The position numbers and the translations under genes are program-made. DNA of 22,421 nt from Gammaproteobacteria bacterium (GTDB taxonomy: Bacteria > Pseudomonadota > Gammaproteobacteria > Pseudomonadales > Azotimanducaceae), in assembly GCA_027293665.1 (NCBI GenBank), contig JAPUFN010000138.1, positions 1 through 22,421 on the forward strand, written 5' to 3'. The notes below the pieces were generated by a model. It did no database searches, had not been told where the DNA came from, and saw only the letters and a list, made by a program, of their open reading frames with translations. Positions 1-6,636 of the stretch are shown here, piece after piece. The stretch's first letter is position 1. Every line of letters begins with the position of its first letter.

Positions 1-1859
1 CCCGTGATGACCTGTACTCACTGGGCATCGTCATTTATCTCATCCTGACGGGGCGCCACCCGTACGGGCGGCTTTCCGCCGATGAGGCCGCGCGTGATGA
101 CCTGAAGCCTGAAAAGCCCAGGCAGCTTTCCCGGCGTCAATGGCGCGTGCTCAGAGATTGCTTGCGTTTCAATCGCCAGGACCGTCCTGCAGATGTCGCC
201 GAGGTGCAGAGGTTTCTACTCGAGCCGTCGCCATGGCGTTCGCGAATCTCTCTGGCTGCGGCGCTGGTCTTCGCGCTGGCATTTGCTTTGAACTATTACA
301 TGCAGGATGCCGATCTCACTGAGGTGAAGCAGGAAGTCAGACAGACGACGCTCCTTGATTCGCAGGTTGCGCGGATCTCGCAGCTACTGGATGAACCCGT
401 CATGAGCCTTGCCTGGGAGCAGTCACTGAGCCAGGAACTGGTGGTGCTTCGACAGCTCGAAGGTTCGCAGGCAGCGGCAGACAGATTGTTGGGGCAGCTG
501 CGCGAAATTTACCGGGAGCAGATTGCGAACACGGAACAATTGAGAGTGGCGCTGGATCTGTTGCGGCGGGGTAGCGAGTTCACGGATATGCCGAGGGCAC
601 GAGCGTTGTTGCAGGCCCGGGCGTTTACGAAAATTCAAGCCCTGCTGGACAGTGATAACAGTGACGAGCGCTGGTTGGCCCAGCTGCGTAATGAAATCGC
701 TGCAATGAACGACGCCTTTCCAGGCACCCCGTTTATTGCCGAGTTGAGGCTTGACGTTGCGGACGTCCTTGAAGGTGCTGTCAGAGAGAGCGTTCTGTAT
801 GACAAGTTTTCACACGCCAAAAACATGTTGGATGAACTCGAACCTATACTTTTCGACGCACAGAGCCTCGAAGACCTGCGACGATACACAGCGGCGGCGA
901 AGGAGCGGCTCCTGGCTGCTGAGCTGGTGCGGGATACTGCTGAGCGCAGACAGCGGTTTGCCGAACAGCTTGATTTGCTTCTGGATGAATCCTGTTTGCG
1001 GCTGGATCTCAACGCTGTCGCGGGTGCTCAACAGCAGTGGCTTGCTGTGGATCCGCAAGCGGCGGTGCTCGCAAGACAGAAAATATCTGAGCGTGTTGGC
1101 ACCTGCATCGAGCAACTGGCGCAGCTTGATCGGGACCGGGTGATGGTTGTCCGGAACCTCGTGGTGCAGCTGTTCGGCGACGAGATGCTCTCAGAAGCAC
1201 AAGTGGTGATCGACCCCTGCGCACTCAATTACCTGATTGGCAACGGGGCGCTCAGCGGCCGTCAGGGTTATTGCGCGGATCGTCTGTCTGATGATGAGTT
1301 GGGTCCGCGTCTTGTTGTGGTTCCTGCCGCCAGCGGAGAAGGTCGGTTTGCGATGACAAAACATGAGATCAGCTGGTCTCAGATCGCCGCTTTCTGTGAC
1401 GTCAGTGGGGAATGCCCGACCGCCACAAAAGCAACAGGTGATGCCGAGTCTGCAAGACTGCCAGATCGCCCAGTGCGCGACATCACTTTAAGCAGTGCGA
1501 AATCTTTTGCGGTCTGGTTGAGTGAAAAGACGGGCTTCATCTATCGGCTGCCGACGGTACAGGAGTGGCAGTGGGCAGCCCGCGGTGAGCCCGACCCGAA
1601 TCGCAACTGTCGCGTATCGATCGATGGTGTAGCCAGGGGCTTAGCACCCGTCGCCACCAATGCGGGGCTCGGTAATGACTATGGGCTGGTCCATATGCTC
1701 GGCAATGTGCAGGAATGGGTAATGGACGCCGGGGACGTGAATGTTGTCGGCGGTGCTTACGCAGACCCGATCGGTGAATGCGTATCGCAGACGGCGAAAC
1801 GCCACGAAGGCAAACCGGATGCGCGTACCGGCTTTCGGCTGGTAAGGGAAGTTTCATGA
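1..1859 (+). CDS. Membrane Ser/Thr protein kinase with periplasmic FGE-sulfatase-like domain (5' partial)
   Basis: The reading frame is already open at the left edge (first full codon at 3), so the kinase N-lobe and catalytic loop lie outside. The first residues, RDDLYSLGIVIYLILTGRHPYG, are the subdomain IX region (DxxSLG) of a Hanks-type kinase, and RPAD near 180-190 fits the subdomain XI arginine. One hydrophobic segment follows (about 246-302, SLAAALVFALAFALNYYM). After it comes a roughly 330-residue charged, helical region. The last 180 residues (from about 1300) resemble an FGE-sulfatase/SUMF1 domain: RLPTVQEWQWAARG, MLGNVQEWVMD, VVGGAY and the closing TGFRLV. With a cytoplasmic kinase, one TM puts this domain in the periplasm, and eight cysteines after the TM suit disulfides there. 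The domain is probably a ligand- or partner-binding fold rather than a formylglycine oxidase; that is inference. The stop overlaps the next start (ATGA). Confidence 0.85.
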   Translation, partial: RDDLYSLGIVIYLILTGRHPYGRLSADEAARDDLKPEKPRQLSRRQWRVLRDCLRFNRQDRPADVAEVQRFLLEPSPWRSRISLAAALVFALAFALNYYMQDADLTEVKQEVRQTTLLDSQVARISQLLDEPVMSLAWEQSLSQELVVLRQLEGSQAAADRLLGQLREIYREQIANTEQLRVALDLLRRGSEFTDMPRARALLQARAFTKIQALLDSDNSDERWLAQLRNEIAAMNDAFPGTPFIAELRLDVADVLEGAVRESVLYDKFSHAKNMLDELEPILFDAQSLEDLRRYTAAAKERLLAAELVRDTAERRQRFAEQLDLLLDESCLRLDLNAVAGAQQQWLAVDPQAAVLARQKISERVGTCIEQLAQLDRDRVMVVRNLVVQLFGDEMLSEAQVVIDPCALNYLIGNGALSGRQGYCADRLSDDELGPRLVVVPAASGEGRFAMTKHEISWSQIAAFCDVSGECPTATKATGDAESARLPDRPVRDITLSSAKSFAVWLSEKTGFIYRLPTVQEWQWAARGEPDPNRNCRVSIDGVARGLAPVATNAGLGNDYGLVHMLGNVQEWVMDAGDVNVVGGAYADPIGECVSQTAKRHEGKPDARTGFRLVREVS

Positions 1860-3835
1860 GCTTGATGAAGCTGTCACCCGAGTCTGTGCGATTACGTCGT
1901 ATTGCCAAGGCGTACGCTGCCGGTGAGTTCAGCATGCATGAATATCGCCAGGCACGGCGCGATGTGATTGGTAACTTCACCACTCAGTCGATGGATGATG
2001 ATGACACACAACCGCGCTGGGATACGCCGACCATAAAGCTTGCCGATCACCTGCAATCTTCCCAACACAAGCAATCGGGGCAGGTGAACGAGATAACACA
2101 GCGAAAAGTGAATTCGCCCATGCTGTGGTTGGCAATGTTTGCTCTGCTGTGTGTTGCGGTATTCGCAAGCAGAGCATTCTCGGCGACAAATATTCCGCCC
2201 GTTGCAGAAAGAAATCCAAACCCTGTCACGAGTGAGCGTCTGCTAATCAACAGGATTCAAATGCGCGACTACGGCGCGTTGGATGGAATTACTGCAGATT
2301 CCGTGCAGGCGGTAATTGACGCCAAGCTCGATGAAATCCGGGTACGCAATGCTGCAGGTGAGCATGGATTCACGAATTCGGAGCTCGCAGAACTGGGACG
2401 GCTGCTCAGCGCGCTGGGCGTGCATGAAAAAAACTCCGAGTTGAGTCGGCGGGATGCGGCGGATCTGACTGCCCTGATTCGCGAACAGAAAAACCGTCGC
2501 GGGCTGTCGATCTTCGATCTCGAAGAAGTGGCTGCGGCGGTGCAGCTGCATTTCCGTGAAACCGGTTACTTTCTCGCGGTTGCGTTTGTGCCTGCGCAAT
2601 CCGTGGCTGATGGCGCTGTGGTGCTCGGCATGCTGCCGGGTGTTCTTGGTGAGGTCAGTGTCCACGGTAGCCAGAAATCCATTGTCGCCCATCGCTTTGA
2701 CGACCTGATCGGCAAAACGCTGACGCAAAGAGTCATCAGCACGAGGCTGTACGCCATCAATCAGGCATCCGGCGTCAGCGCTCAGGCAAGCTTCGAACCC
2801 GGTGCCAGGGTCGGTGAGACTCGCCTCAACATCGAACTGGATGAACAGCGTTCGTGGGCGGGTCGCGTGGCGCTGGACAACTATGGTGATGAGCAGACAG
2901 GAGAGACGCGCCTTTTTCTGGCAGCAAGCTGGCTGAATCCCACTGGCCGTGGTGATTCCGTGGATCTGGGAATTCTGACGAGTGCCGATCCTGCCGATCA
3001 GACATATGGCTATGCCGAGTACCGCACGCCGTTGAGTGGCCAGTATCGCTTCCGCGGTCGTTTCTCGAACAACGTATTCAGTGCCGATGAAGCGATCAAC
3101 ATCGATGGCGAGGCGCAAATGCTGGACCTGGCGGTGGAACGATCTCTACACCGTGACCGGAAAAGCAGTCTTGCGTTCGAACTGGGTCTGAGCCAGCACA
3201 ATCTGGACTGGGAAGCCGATTTGAGTGGCTTACCTGATGTCAATCAGCGCGCGGGGTTCCTGACAGGATCGTTGACGGCCCATCGCGTGTGGGACCGATC
3301 CCATATTGCAGTGCAGGCTGAATTATTTGTCGCGGGCGGGCAAATTTCGGGTGACACTTTTGTTGGCCAGGACGATCAATTCTGGAATGCCGGGCTCGAC
3401 CTCTTCGCCTGGCGGCCGATGGATGTGGGGCTGCTGCCGGGCGTGCAAAAACTTTCGGTGAGGCTGCTTGGTCAGTTCAGTGGCTCGCAACTGCCGAGCA
3501 CCCTGCGGATGGGTTTTGGTGGTGCGCAACGCACGCGCGGTTTTGCACGCTCGATTTATCTTGCCGATGAGGGTGCACTGCTCAGTGTCGATTTGAAAAC
3601 ACCTTTCGTACTCGGTGAGCTTGCACTGTTTGTCGACACCGCGTACGGCCAGACTCACAATGACGTGCAATCTACCTGGGGTCATTTGACCAGCGTGGGA
3701 ATCGCCTGGGACTATTCCCTCAATCGACAACTGATGAGTCGTTTGAGCTGGGCGTTGCCCCTTACGGCGAAAGGCACACGAGGATTGGATGATGATGGAC
3801 CACAGATATTCTGGTCGTTGCAGTATGCACCGTAG
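1856..3835 (+). CDS. TpsB/ShlB/FhaC-family outer-membrane transporter with cytoplasmic N-terminal extension
   Basis: I chose the ATG at 1856 because it overlaps the kinase stop (ATGA) and has AAGGGAAG just upstream, giving 659 aa. Residues 8-40 (RRIAKAYAAGEFSMHEYRQA) look like a SHOCT-type short helical hairpin. An acidic, polar linker follows, then a hydrophobic stretch at 88-108 (MLWLAMFALLCVAVFASRAF) that could be a TM anchor or a late signal peptide. Residues 218-271 match a POTRA_2 domain (LEEVAAAVQLHFRETGYFLA, LPGVLGEVSVHG). From about 335 a ShlB-type beta-barrel starts (GRVALDNYGDEQTGETRLFL) and contains the Omp85/TpsB loop-6 motif RGF near residue 561 (RGFARSIYLADEGA). Known relatives export one large TpsA protein through the outer membrane; none is visible here. 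Oddities are the 86 residues before the hydrophobic segment and a C-terminus in QYAP rather than an aromatic residue. Internal starts at GTG 2108 or ATG 2120 would give a classic signal peptide but lack a clear Shine-Dalgarno. Confidence 0.85.
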   Translation: MSLMKLSPESVRLRRIAKAYAAGEFSMHEYRQARRDVIGNFTTQSMDDDDTQPRWDTPTIKLADHLQSSQHKQSGQVNEITQRKVNSPMLWLAMFALLCVAVFASRAFSATNIPPVAERNPNPVTSERLLINRIQMRDYGALDGITADSVQAVIDAKLDEIRVRNAAGEHGFTNSELAELGRLLSALGVHEKNSELSRRDAADLTALIREQKNRRGLSIFDLEEVAAAVQLHFRETGYFLAVAFVPAQSVADGAVVLGMLPGVLGEVSVHGSQKSIVAHRFDDLIGKTLTQRVISTRLYAINQASGVSAQASFEPGARVGETRLNIELDEQRSWAGRVALDNYGDEQTGETRLFLAASWLNPTGRGDSVDLGILTSADPADQTYGYAEYRTPLSGQYRFRGRFSNNVFSADEAINIDGEAQMLDLAVERSLHRDRKSSLAFELGLSQHNLDWEADLSGLPDVNQRAGFLTGSLTAHRVWDRSHIAVQAELFVAGGQISGDTFVGQDDQFWNAGLDLFAWRPMDVGLLPGVQKLSVRLLGQFSGSQLPSTLRMGFGGAQRTRGFARSIYLADEGALLSVDLKTPFVLGELALFVDTAYGQTHNDVQSTWGHLTSVGIAWDYSLNRQLMSRLSWALPLTAKGTRGLDDDGPQIFWSLQYAP

Positions 3836-4097
3836 CTGGCTTGCCATTGGACTTGTTGGGATAGCTGGTTGGGTCAATGCTGCCGAAGCGCCCCTGCCTG
3901 AATTGCAATCGCCTGAATCTTTTTCACCTGAGCAGGTGCATTTGCTCGTCGAATCACTGTCGGCGGCTGAGGCCGCGTTCCTGGCTCCACTACTTGAAGA
4001 TAGTGATAGATCACTTGATCCGGCGGTCTTCACTGAGATTGCGCCGATGACAGTTCCGAATGTTGCTATCCGGCTGCCGAAGGATCAGGAAGAGTAA
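3792..4097 (+). CDS. Small exported acidic protein, unknown function
   Basis: This short ORF overlaps the 3' end of the TpsB-like gene by 44 bp. Three ATG codons lie in a row at 3789, 3792 and 3795. AGGA at 3781-3784 fits 3792 best (7-nt spacing), but 3789, 3795 or the internal ATG at 3825 are possible. The N-terminus has basic residues, then SWLAIGLVGIAGWVNA, a good Sec signal peptide with cleavage after VNA. The mature part is about 70 residues, rich in Glu, Asp, Pro and Leu, with no cysteine or recognisable domain (SPEQVHLLVESLSAAEAAFL is probably a helix). I do not recognise the family. Its place as the last gene of the kinase/TpsB unit suggests a periplasmic or secreted accessory, or an atypical small substrate. 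It is too short to be a classic TpsA. Confidence 0.6.
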   Translation: MMDHRYSGRCSMHRSWLAIGLVGIAGWVNAAEAPLPELQSPESFSPEQVHLLVESLSAAEAAFLAPLLEDSDRSLDPAVFTEIAPMTVPNVAIRLPKDQEE

Positions 4098-4217
4098 CTT
4101 TTCGAATCGATCACTAACGACATGGATCAGCGGTGAGAAGTGATCGAGAGTGAACGCGTTTGTCGGATTTTCGTCTCGCGTTGCTGACCGGCTGTTAATC
4201 ACCTCGTGATGTCTGTT

Positions 4218-4233
4218 GTTAGCACCTGCTAAC
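4218..4233. promoter_or_regulatory. Perfect 6-4-6 palindrome, candidate operator
   Basis: GTTAGC-ACCT-GCTAAC is a perfect dyad with 6-bp arms. Twelve bases earlier lies another dyad, ATCAC-CTC-GTGAT (4198-4210). Palindromes of this size upstream of an operon are typical of dimeric regulator sites. A small RNA hairpin is the alternative, but no T-tract follows, so a terminator is unlikely. Confidence 0.4.
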
Positions 4234-4260
4234 CGCTTGGTAAACGTACTCGCTTACCTG

Positions 4261-4269
4261 TTATGCACA
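4261..4269 (+). promoter_or_regulatory. DnaA-box-like 9-mer TTATGCACA
   Basis: This is an exact match to TTATNCACA, the consensus bound by DnaA. It lies 183 bp from a second match in the same orientation at 4452. The match is direct; binding is inference. Confidence 0.4.
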
Positions 4270-4428
4270 TCTGACAGAATTCGTTCAGTTTCTTGAATTG
4301 AGGGAGTTGATCTCTCGAGTGTCTCTTGACCTGTCCTTCGTAACCATTTGATTCAAAACAATTAAATTCCTGAATCACCGACTGTTCCGAGACTCGCCCC
4401 TGACGCGCGATTCACGACCAGTGGCGAC

Positions 4429-4460
4429 TTATCCGAGAGTTATCCAGAGAGTTATCCACA
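4429..4460 (+). repeat. Three phased TTATCC repeats ending in a DnaA box TTATCCACA
   Basis: TTATCC begins at 4429, 4440 and 4452, that is 11 and 12 bases apart, with GAGAG or AGAGAG between copies. The third copy continues as TTATCCACA (4452-4460), the strongest form of the DnaA box. Spacing of about one helical turn puts the three copies on the same face of the DNA, as expected for cooperative binding of one protein. The array ends about 50 bp before the glutamine-synthetase-like start. Confidence 0.5.
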
Positions 4461-4511
4461 AGCAGGCAAGCTGAGGTAAAGTTCCAGTGCAACTTACACA
4501 TGAGGCAGTGG

Positions 4512-5888
4512 ATGAGCGATCAGGGCGTGCTTCTCGATGAAAAGATGGCGCAGTATCAGGCTCGCGGTGTGAGCCGGGTCAAGCTGGGCCTGACCGACAT
4601 CGACGGTGTGATCCGTGGAAAATATGTGAGCCTCGGTAAATTCGTGAACCTGTTGGAAAAAGGCGGCGGATTCTGCGATTGCGTCTTTGGCTGGGACGTC
4701 GATGATCAGCTCTACGATCAGGGATCCTATACCGGCTGGCACACGGGATTTCCGGATGCGAAGTTCAATTTACTCACTGCCAGTGAGCGCTGGTTGGCGC
4801 AGGAGGGTTGCCCCTTCTTTCTGGGCGAATTCGCAGGTGTTGAATCCCTGCCACATCCGCTGTGTCCGCGGACGCGTTTGCGTCTGATGCTGGACCGACT
4901 TGCCGGGCATGGGCTGTCTCTGCGTTCGGGCTTCGAATATGAATTTTTTGTCTTCTCGGAAACGCCGCATAGCATCCGTGAGAAAGGCTTTCGAAATCTA
5001 CGGCCGCTGACCCCGGGCAATTTTGGCTACTCGGTGCTGCGCGCGTCGAGTGAGTCGGAAAAATTTATCGGGCTGATGGAATACTGCAGGGAACTGGATT
5101 GCGACCTCGAGAGTCTGCACTGTGAGACAGGACCCGGTGTGTGGGAAGGAGCCCTGAAAGCCGAAGATGGTATCGAAGCCGCCGACCGCGCCAATGTATT
5201 CAAAACATTTTCGAAAGTGTTTTTTCAGAAAATGGACTGTGTTGCCACCTTCATGGCGAAGTGGTCCATGGACTATCCTGGACAGAGCGGCCACTACCAC
5301 TGCAGCCTGCTCGACCCGGATGGCCGCAATCTGTTCTTCGACCCCGACGAACCTCACGCGATGTCCGCGCTACAGTCCCAGGCTGTCGCGGGTCTGCAGA
5401 AATATCTGCCGGAACTGCTTGTGCTGCTTGCACCGACGATCAACAGCTACACCCGGCTCGTCAAGGGCGCCTGGGCACCCACCGCAGCTACCTGGGGTGT
5501 TGAAAACCGCACGGCCGCTCTACGTGTCATCCCGGCGGGAGCGGCGGGGCAGAGAATCGAGTGTCGCGTTGGTGGTGCGGATGCGAATCCGTATCTTGTG
5601 GCGACTGCGGTCTGCGCGGCGATGCTCGGTGGGATCGAGGGCGAACTCCAACTATCCGCGGGTGTTGCGGGCAATGCTTATGATCAACAAGACCAGTTAC
5701 CTCCCGAGCGCCAGTTTCCGGCTAACTTACGTGCTGCGAGTGAAAGATTTGCGGCCTCCGAATTTGCCCGGCAGATGCTGGGTGCGGAGTTTGTGGAACA
5801 CTTCGCCATGAGCCGGGATTGGGAGTGCCGGGAATACGAGCGCAATCTCAACAGCTGGCAACTGGAACGCTACTTTGAAATCATTTGA
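4512..5888 (+). CDS. Glutamine synthetase family protein (gamma-glutamyl-amine ligase type)
   Basis: A 458-residue protein with the full GS fold. The N-terminal beta-grasp part has VKLGLTDIDGVIRGKYV. Catalytic motifs are present: FEYEFFVF near 141-148 (metal Glu), CETGPGVWEGAL near 204-215, GQSGHYHCSL near 257-266, NSYTRLVKGAWAPTAATWG near 311, ENRTAALRVI near 331-340 and RIECRVGGADANPYL near 348-362. The DIDGVIRGKYV start resembles PuuA/gamma-glutamylpolyamine synthetases and GlnA-like ligases rather than nitrogen-assimilating GlnA, so the likely reaction is ATP-dependent gamma-glutamylation of an amine. The amine cannot be read from sequence. I chose ATG 4512 because GAGG sits 6 nt upstream; ATG 4500, four codons earlier, has no good ribosome site. 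The 3' end overlaps the amidotransferase by 14 bp. Confidence 0.9.
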   Translation: MSDQGVLLDEKMAQYQARGVSRVKLGLTDIDGVIRGKYVSLGKFVNLLEKGGGFCDCVFGWDVDDQLYDQGSYTGWHTGFPDAKFNLLTASERWLAQEGCPFFLGEFAGVESLPHPLCPRTRLRLMLDRLAGHGLSLRSGFEYEFFVFSETPHSIREKGFRNLRPLTPGNFGYSVLRASSESEKFIGLMEYCRELDCDLESLHCETGPGVWEGALKAEDGIEAADRANVFKTFSKVFFQKMDCVATFMAKWSMDYPGQSGHYHCSLLDPDGRNLFFDPDEPHAMSALQSQAVAGLQKYLPELLVLLAPTINSYTRLVKGAWAPTAATWGVENRTAALRVIPAGAAGQRIECRVGGADANPYLVATAVCAAMLGGIEGELQLSAGVAGNAYDQQDQLPPERQFPANLRAASERFAASEFARQMLGAEFVEHFAMSRDWECREYERNLNSWQLERYFEII

Positions 5889-6636
5889 GTCGACGCAGCC
5901 GGCGTTGCGCCTGCGGATTGGCATATTGCAGACAGGCAGCGTAGCGGAGGAGTTTCGGGAAGAATTCGGCGACTACCCGGGCATGTTCGTTCGATTGCTC
6001 GATTCAGCAAATCGCCAGCGCGCGCAACCGCATGAGCTGACGATTGATTCCTACGTTTCGCAGGACCATGAGTTTCCAGACGTCCAGGCCTACGATGCGT
6101 ATCTGATCACCGGCAGCCGGCACAGCGTTTACGAAGATTTGCCGTGGATCAAGGCGCTGGTTGAGTTTGTCACTGCGGCCCTGAGCGCGCGACGCAAGAT
6201 GATCGGCATCTGCTTTGGCCATCAGTTGCTCGCCCATTATTTTGGTGGTGAAACGACTGCAGCAGCCAGCGGTTGGAGTGTTGGCGTTCAGCGCGCCCGA
6301 CTGCTCTGCGATGAACCCTGGATGGAGCCCGGTGCCGAGGAGGTTGGATTGCTTTCCAGCCACACAGATCAGGTTGTGAAGTTGCCGCAGGACGCTTGCG
6401 TGATCGCGAGCAGCGCGCAGTGTCCGAATGCCGGATTTACAATAGGCGATCAGGTGCTCACACTGCAGGGCCATCCGGAGTTCTCAAAAGGCTACTCCGC
6501 TGCCCTGATGGAGAAACGCGAGGAACTTCTGGGAGCAGAGACATTTGAACTGGGCATGGCGTCATTGGCTGAGGAGACTCACGAGCAGATCGTTGCAAGC
6601 TGGATCCTCAATTTTCTGAGTAAAGAGTCGGCATGA
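5875..6636 (+). CDS. Class I glutamine amidotransferase (GuaA N-terminal-like)
   Basis: A stand-alone class I GATase of about 253 residues. The visible triad is Cys113 in MIGICFGHQLLA, and His200 and Glu202 in LQGHPEFS. The N-terminal strand reads LRIGILQTGSV and the oxyanion-side motif is YLITGSRHSVYED. Family members release ammonia from glutamine or hydrolyse gamma-glutamyl bonds. Translation probably starts at TTG 5875 inside the end of the GS-like gene; TTG 5905 is an alternative that would give a more family-typical short N-terminus. Overlap with the upstream ligase indicates coupled expression, so the two may form a ligase/hydrolase or ligase/ammonia-donor pair. It resembles GMP-synthase-type GATases (COG0518) rather than the PuuD peptidase C26 family. 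Confidence 0.88.
   Translation: MKSFESTQPALRLRIGILQTGSVAEEFREEFGDYPGMFVRLLDSANRQRAQPHELTIDSYVSQDHEFPDVQAYDAYLITGSRHSVYEDLPWIKALVEFVTAALSARRKMIGICFGHQLLAHYFGGETTAAASGWSVGVQRARLLCDEPWMEPGAEEVGLLSSHTDQVVKLPQDACVIASSAQCPNAGFTIGDQVLTLQGHPEFSKGYSAALMEKREELLGAETFELGMASLAEETHEQIVASWILNFLSKESA

Larger units (their letters stand above)
4098..4511. other. Gene-free regulatory region with palindromes and DnaA-box-like repeats
   Basis: No convincing coding sequence occurs in these roughly 410 bases. The left part holds two palindromes: ATCAC-CTC-GTGAT at 4198-4210 and GTTAGC-ACCT-GCTAAC at 4218-4233. TTATGCACA at 4261-4269 fits the DnaA-box consensus TTATNCACA. An AT-rich stretch (about 4340-4377) is flanked by TGATTCA (4349-4355) and TGAATCA (4371-4377). 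At the right end TTATCC occurs three times at helical spacing, the last within TTATCCACA. I found no clear intrinsic terminator after 4097 and no confident sigma70 promoter, although one must drive the genes from 4512. Confidence 0.7.

Noticed and set aside
1778..1855. Earlier ATG (1778) for the TpsB-like gene
   Set aside because: It would overlap the end of the FGE-like domain by about 80 bp. ATG 1856 has a good ribosome site and a standard ATGA overlap.
1985..2005. GAT/ATG triplet run as a microsatellite
   Set aside because: Too short; it only encodes the DDDD stretch of the linker.
2243..3118. 291-residue minus-strand open frame inside the TpsB-like gene
   Set aside because: No domain, and the plus strand carries an intact POTRA and barrel sequence here.
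4153..4182. AACGCG/CGCGTT inverted repeat after the small exported protein as a terminator
   Set aside because: Only 6-bp arms with an 18-nt loop and no following T-tract.
4098..4511. Chromosomal origin oriC
   Set aside because: Only two consensus DnaA boxes, and none of the usual origin neighbours (dnaA, rpmH, mnmG, parAB) are in the window. Kept only as a DnaA-box observation.
5167..5811. 214-residue plus-strand frame inside the glutamine-synthetase-like gene
   Set aside because: Arg/Ser/Pro-rich out-of-frame reading of a gene whose catalytic motifs are all in the other frame.
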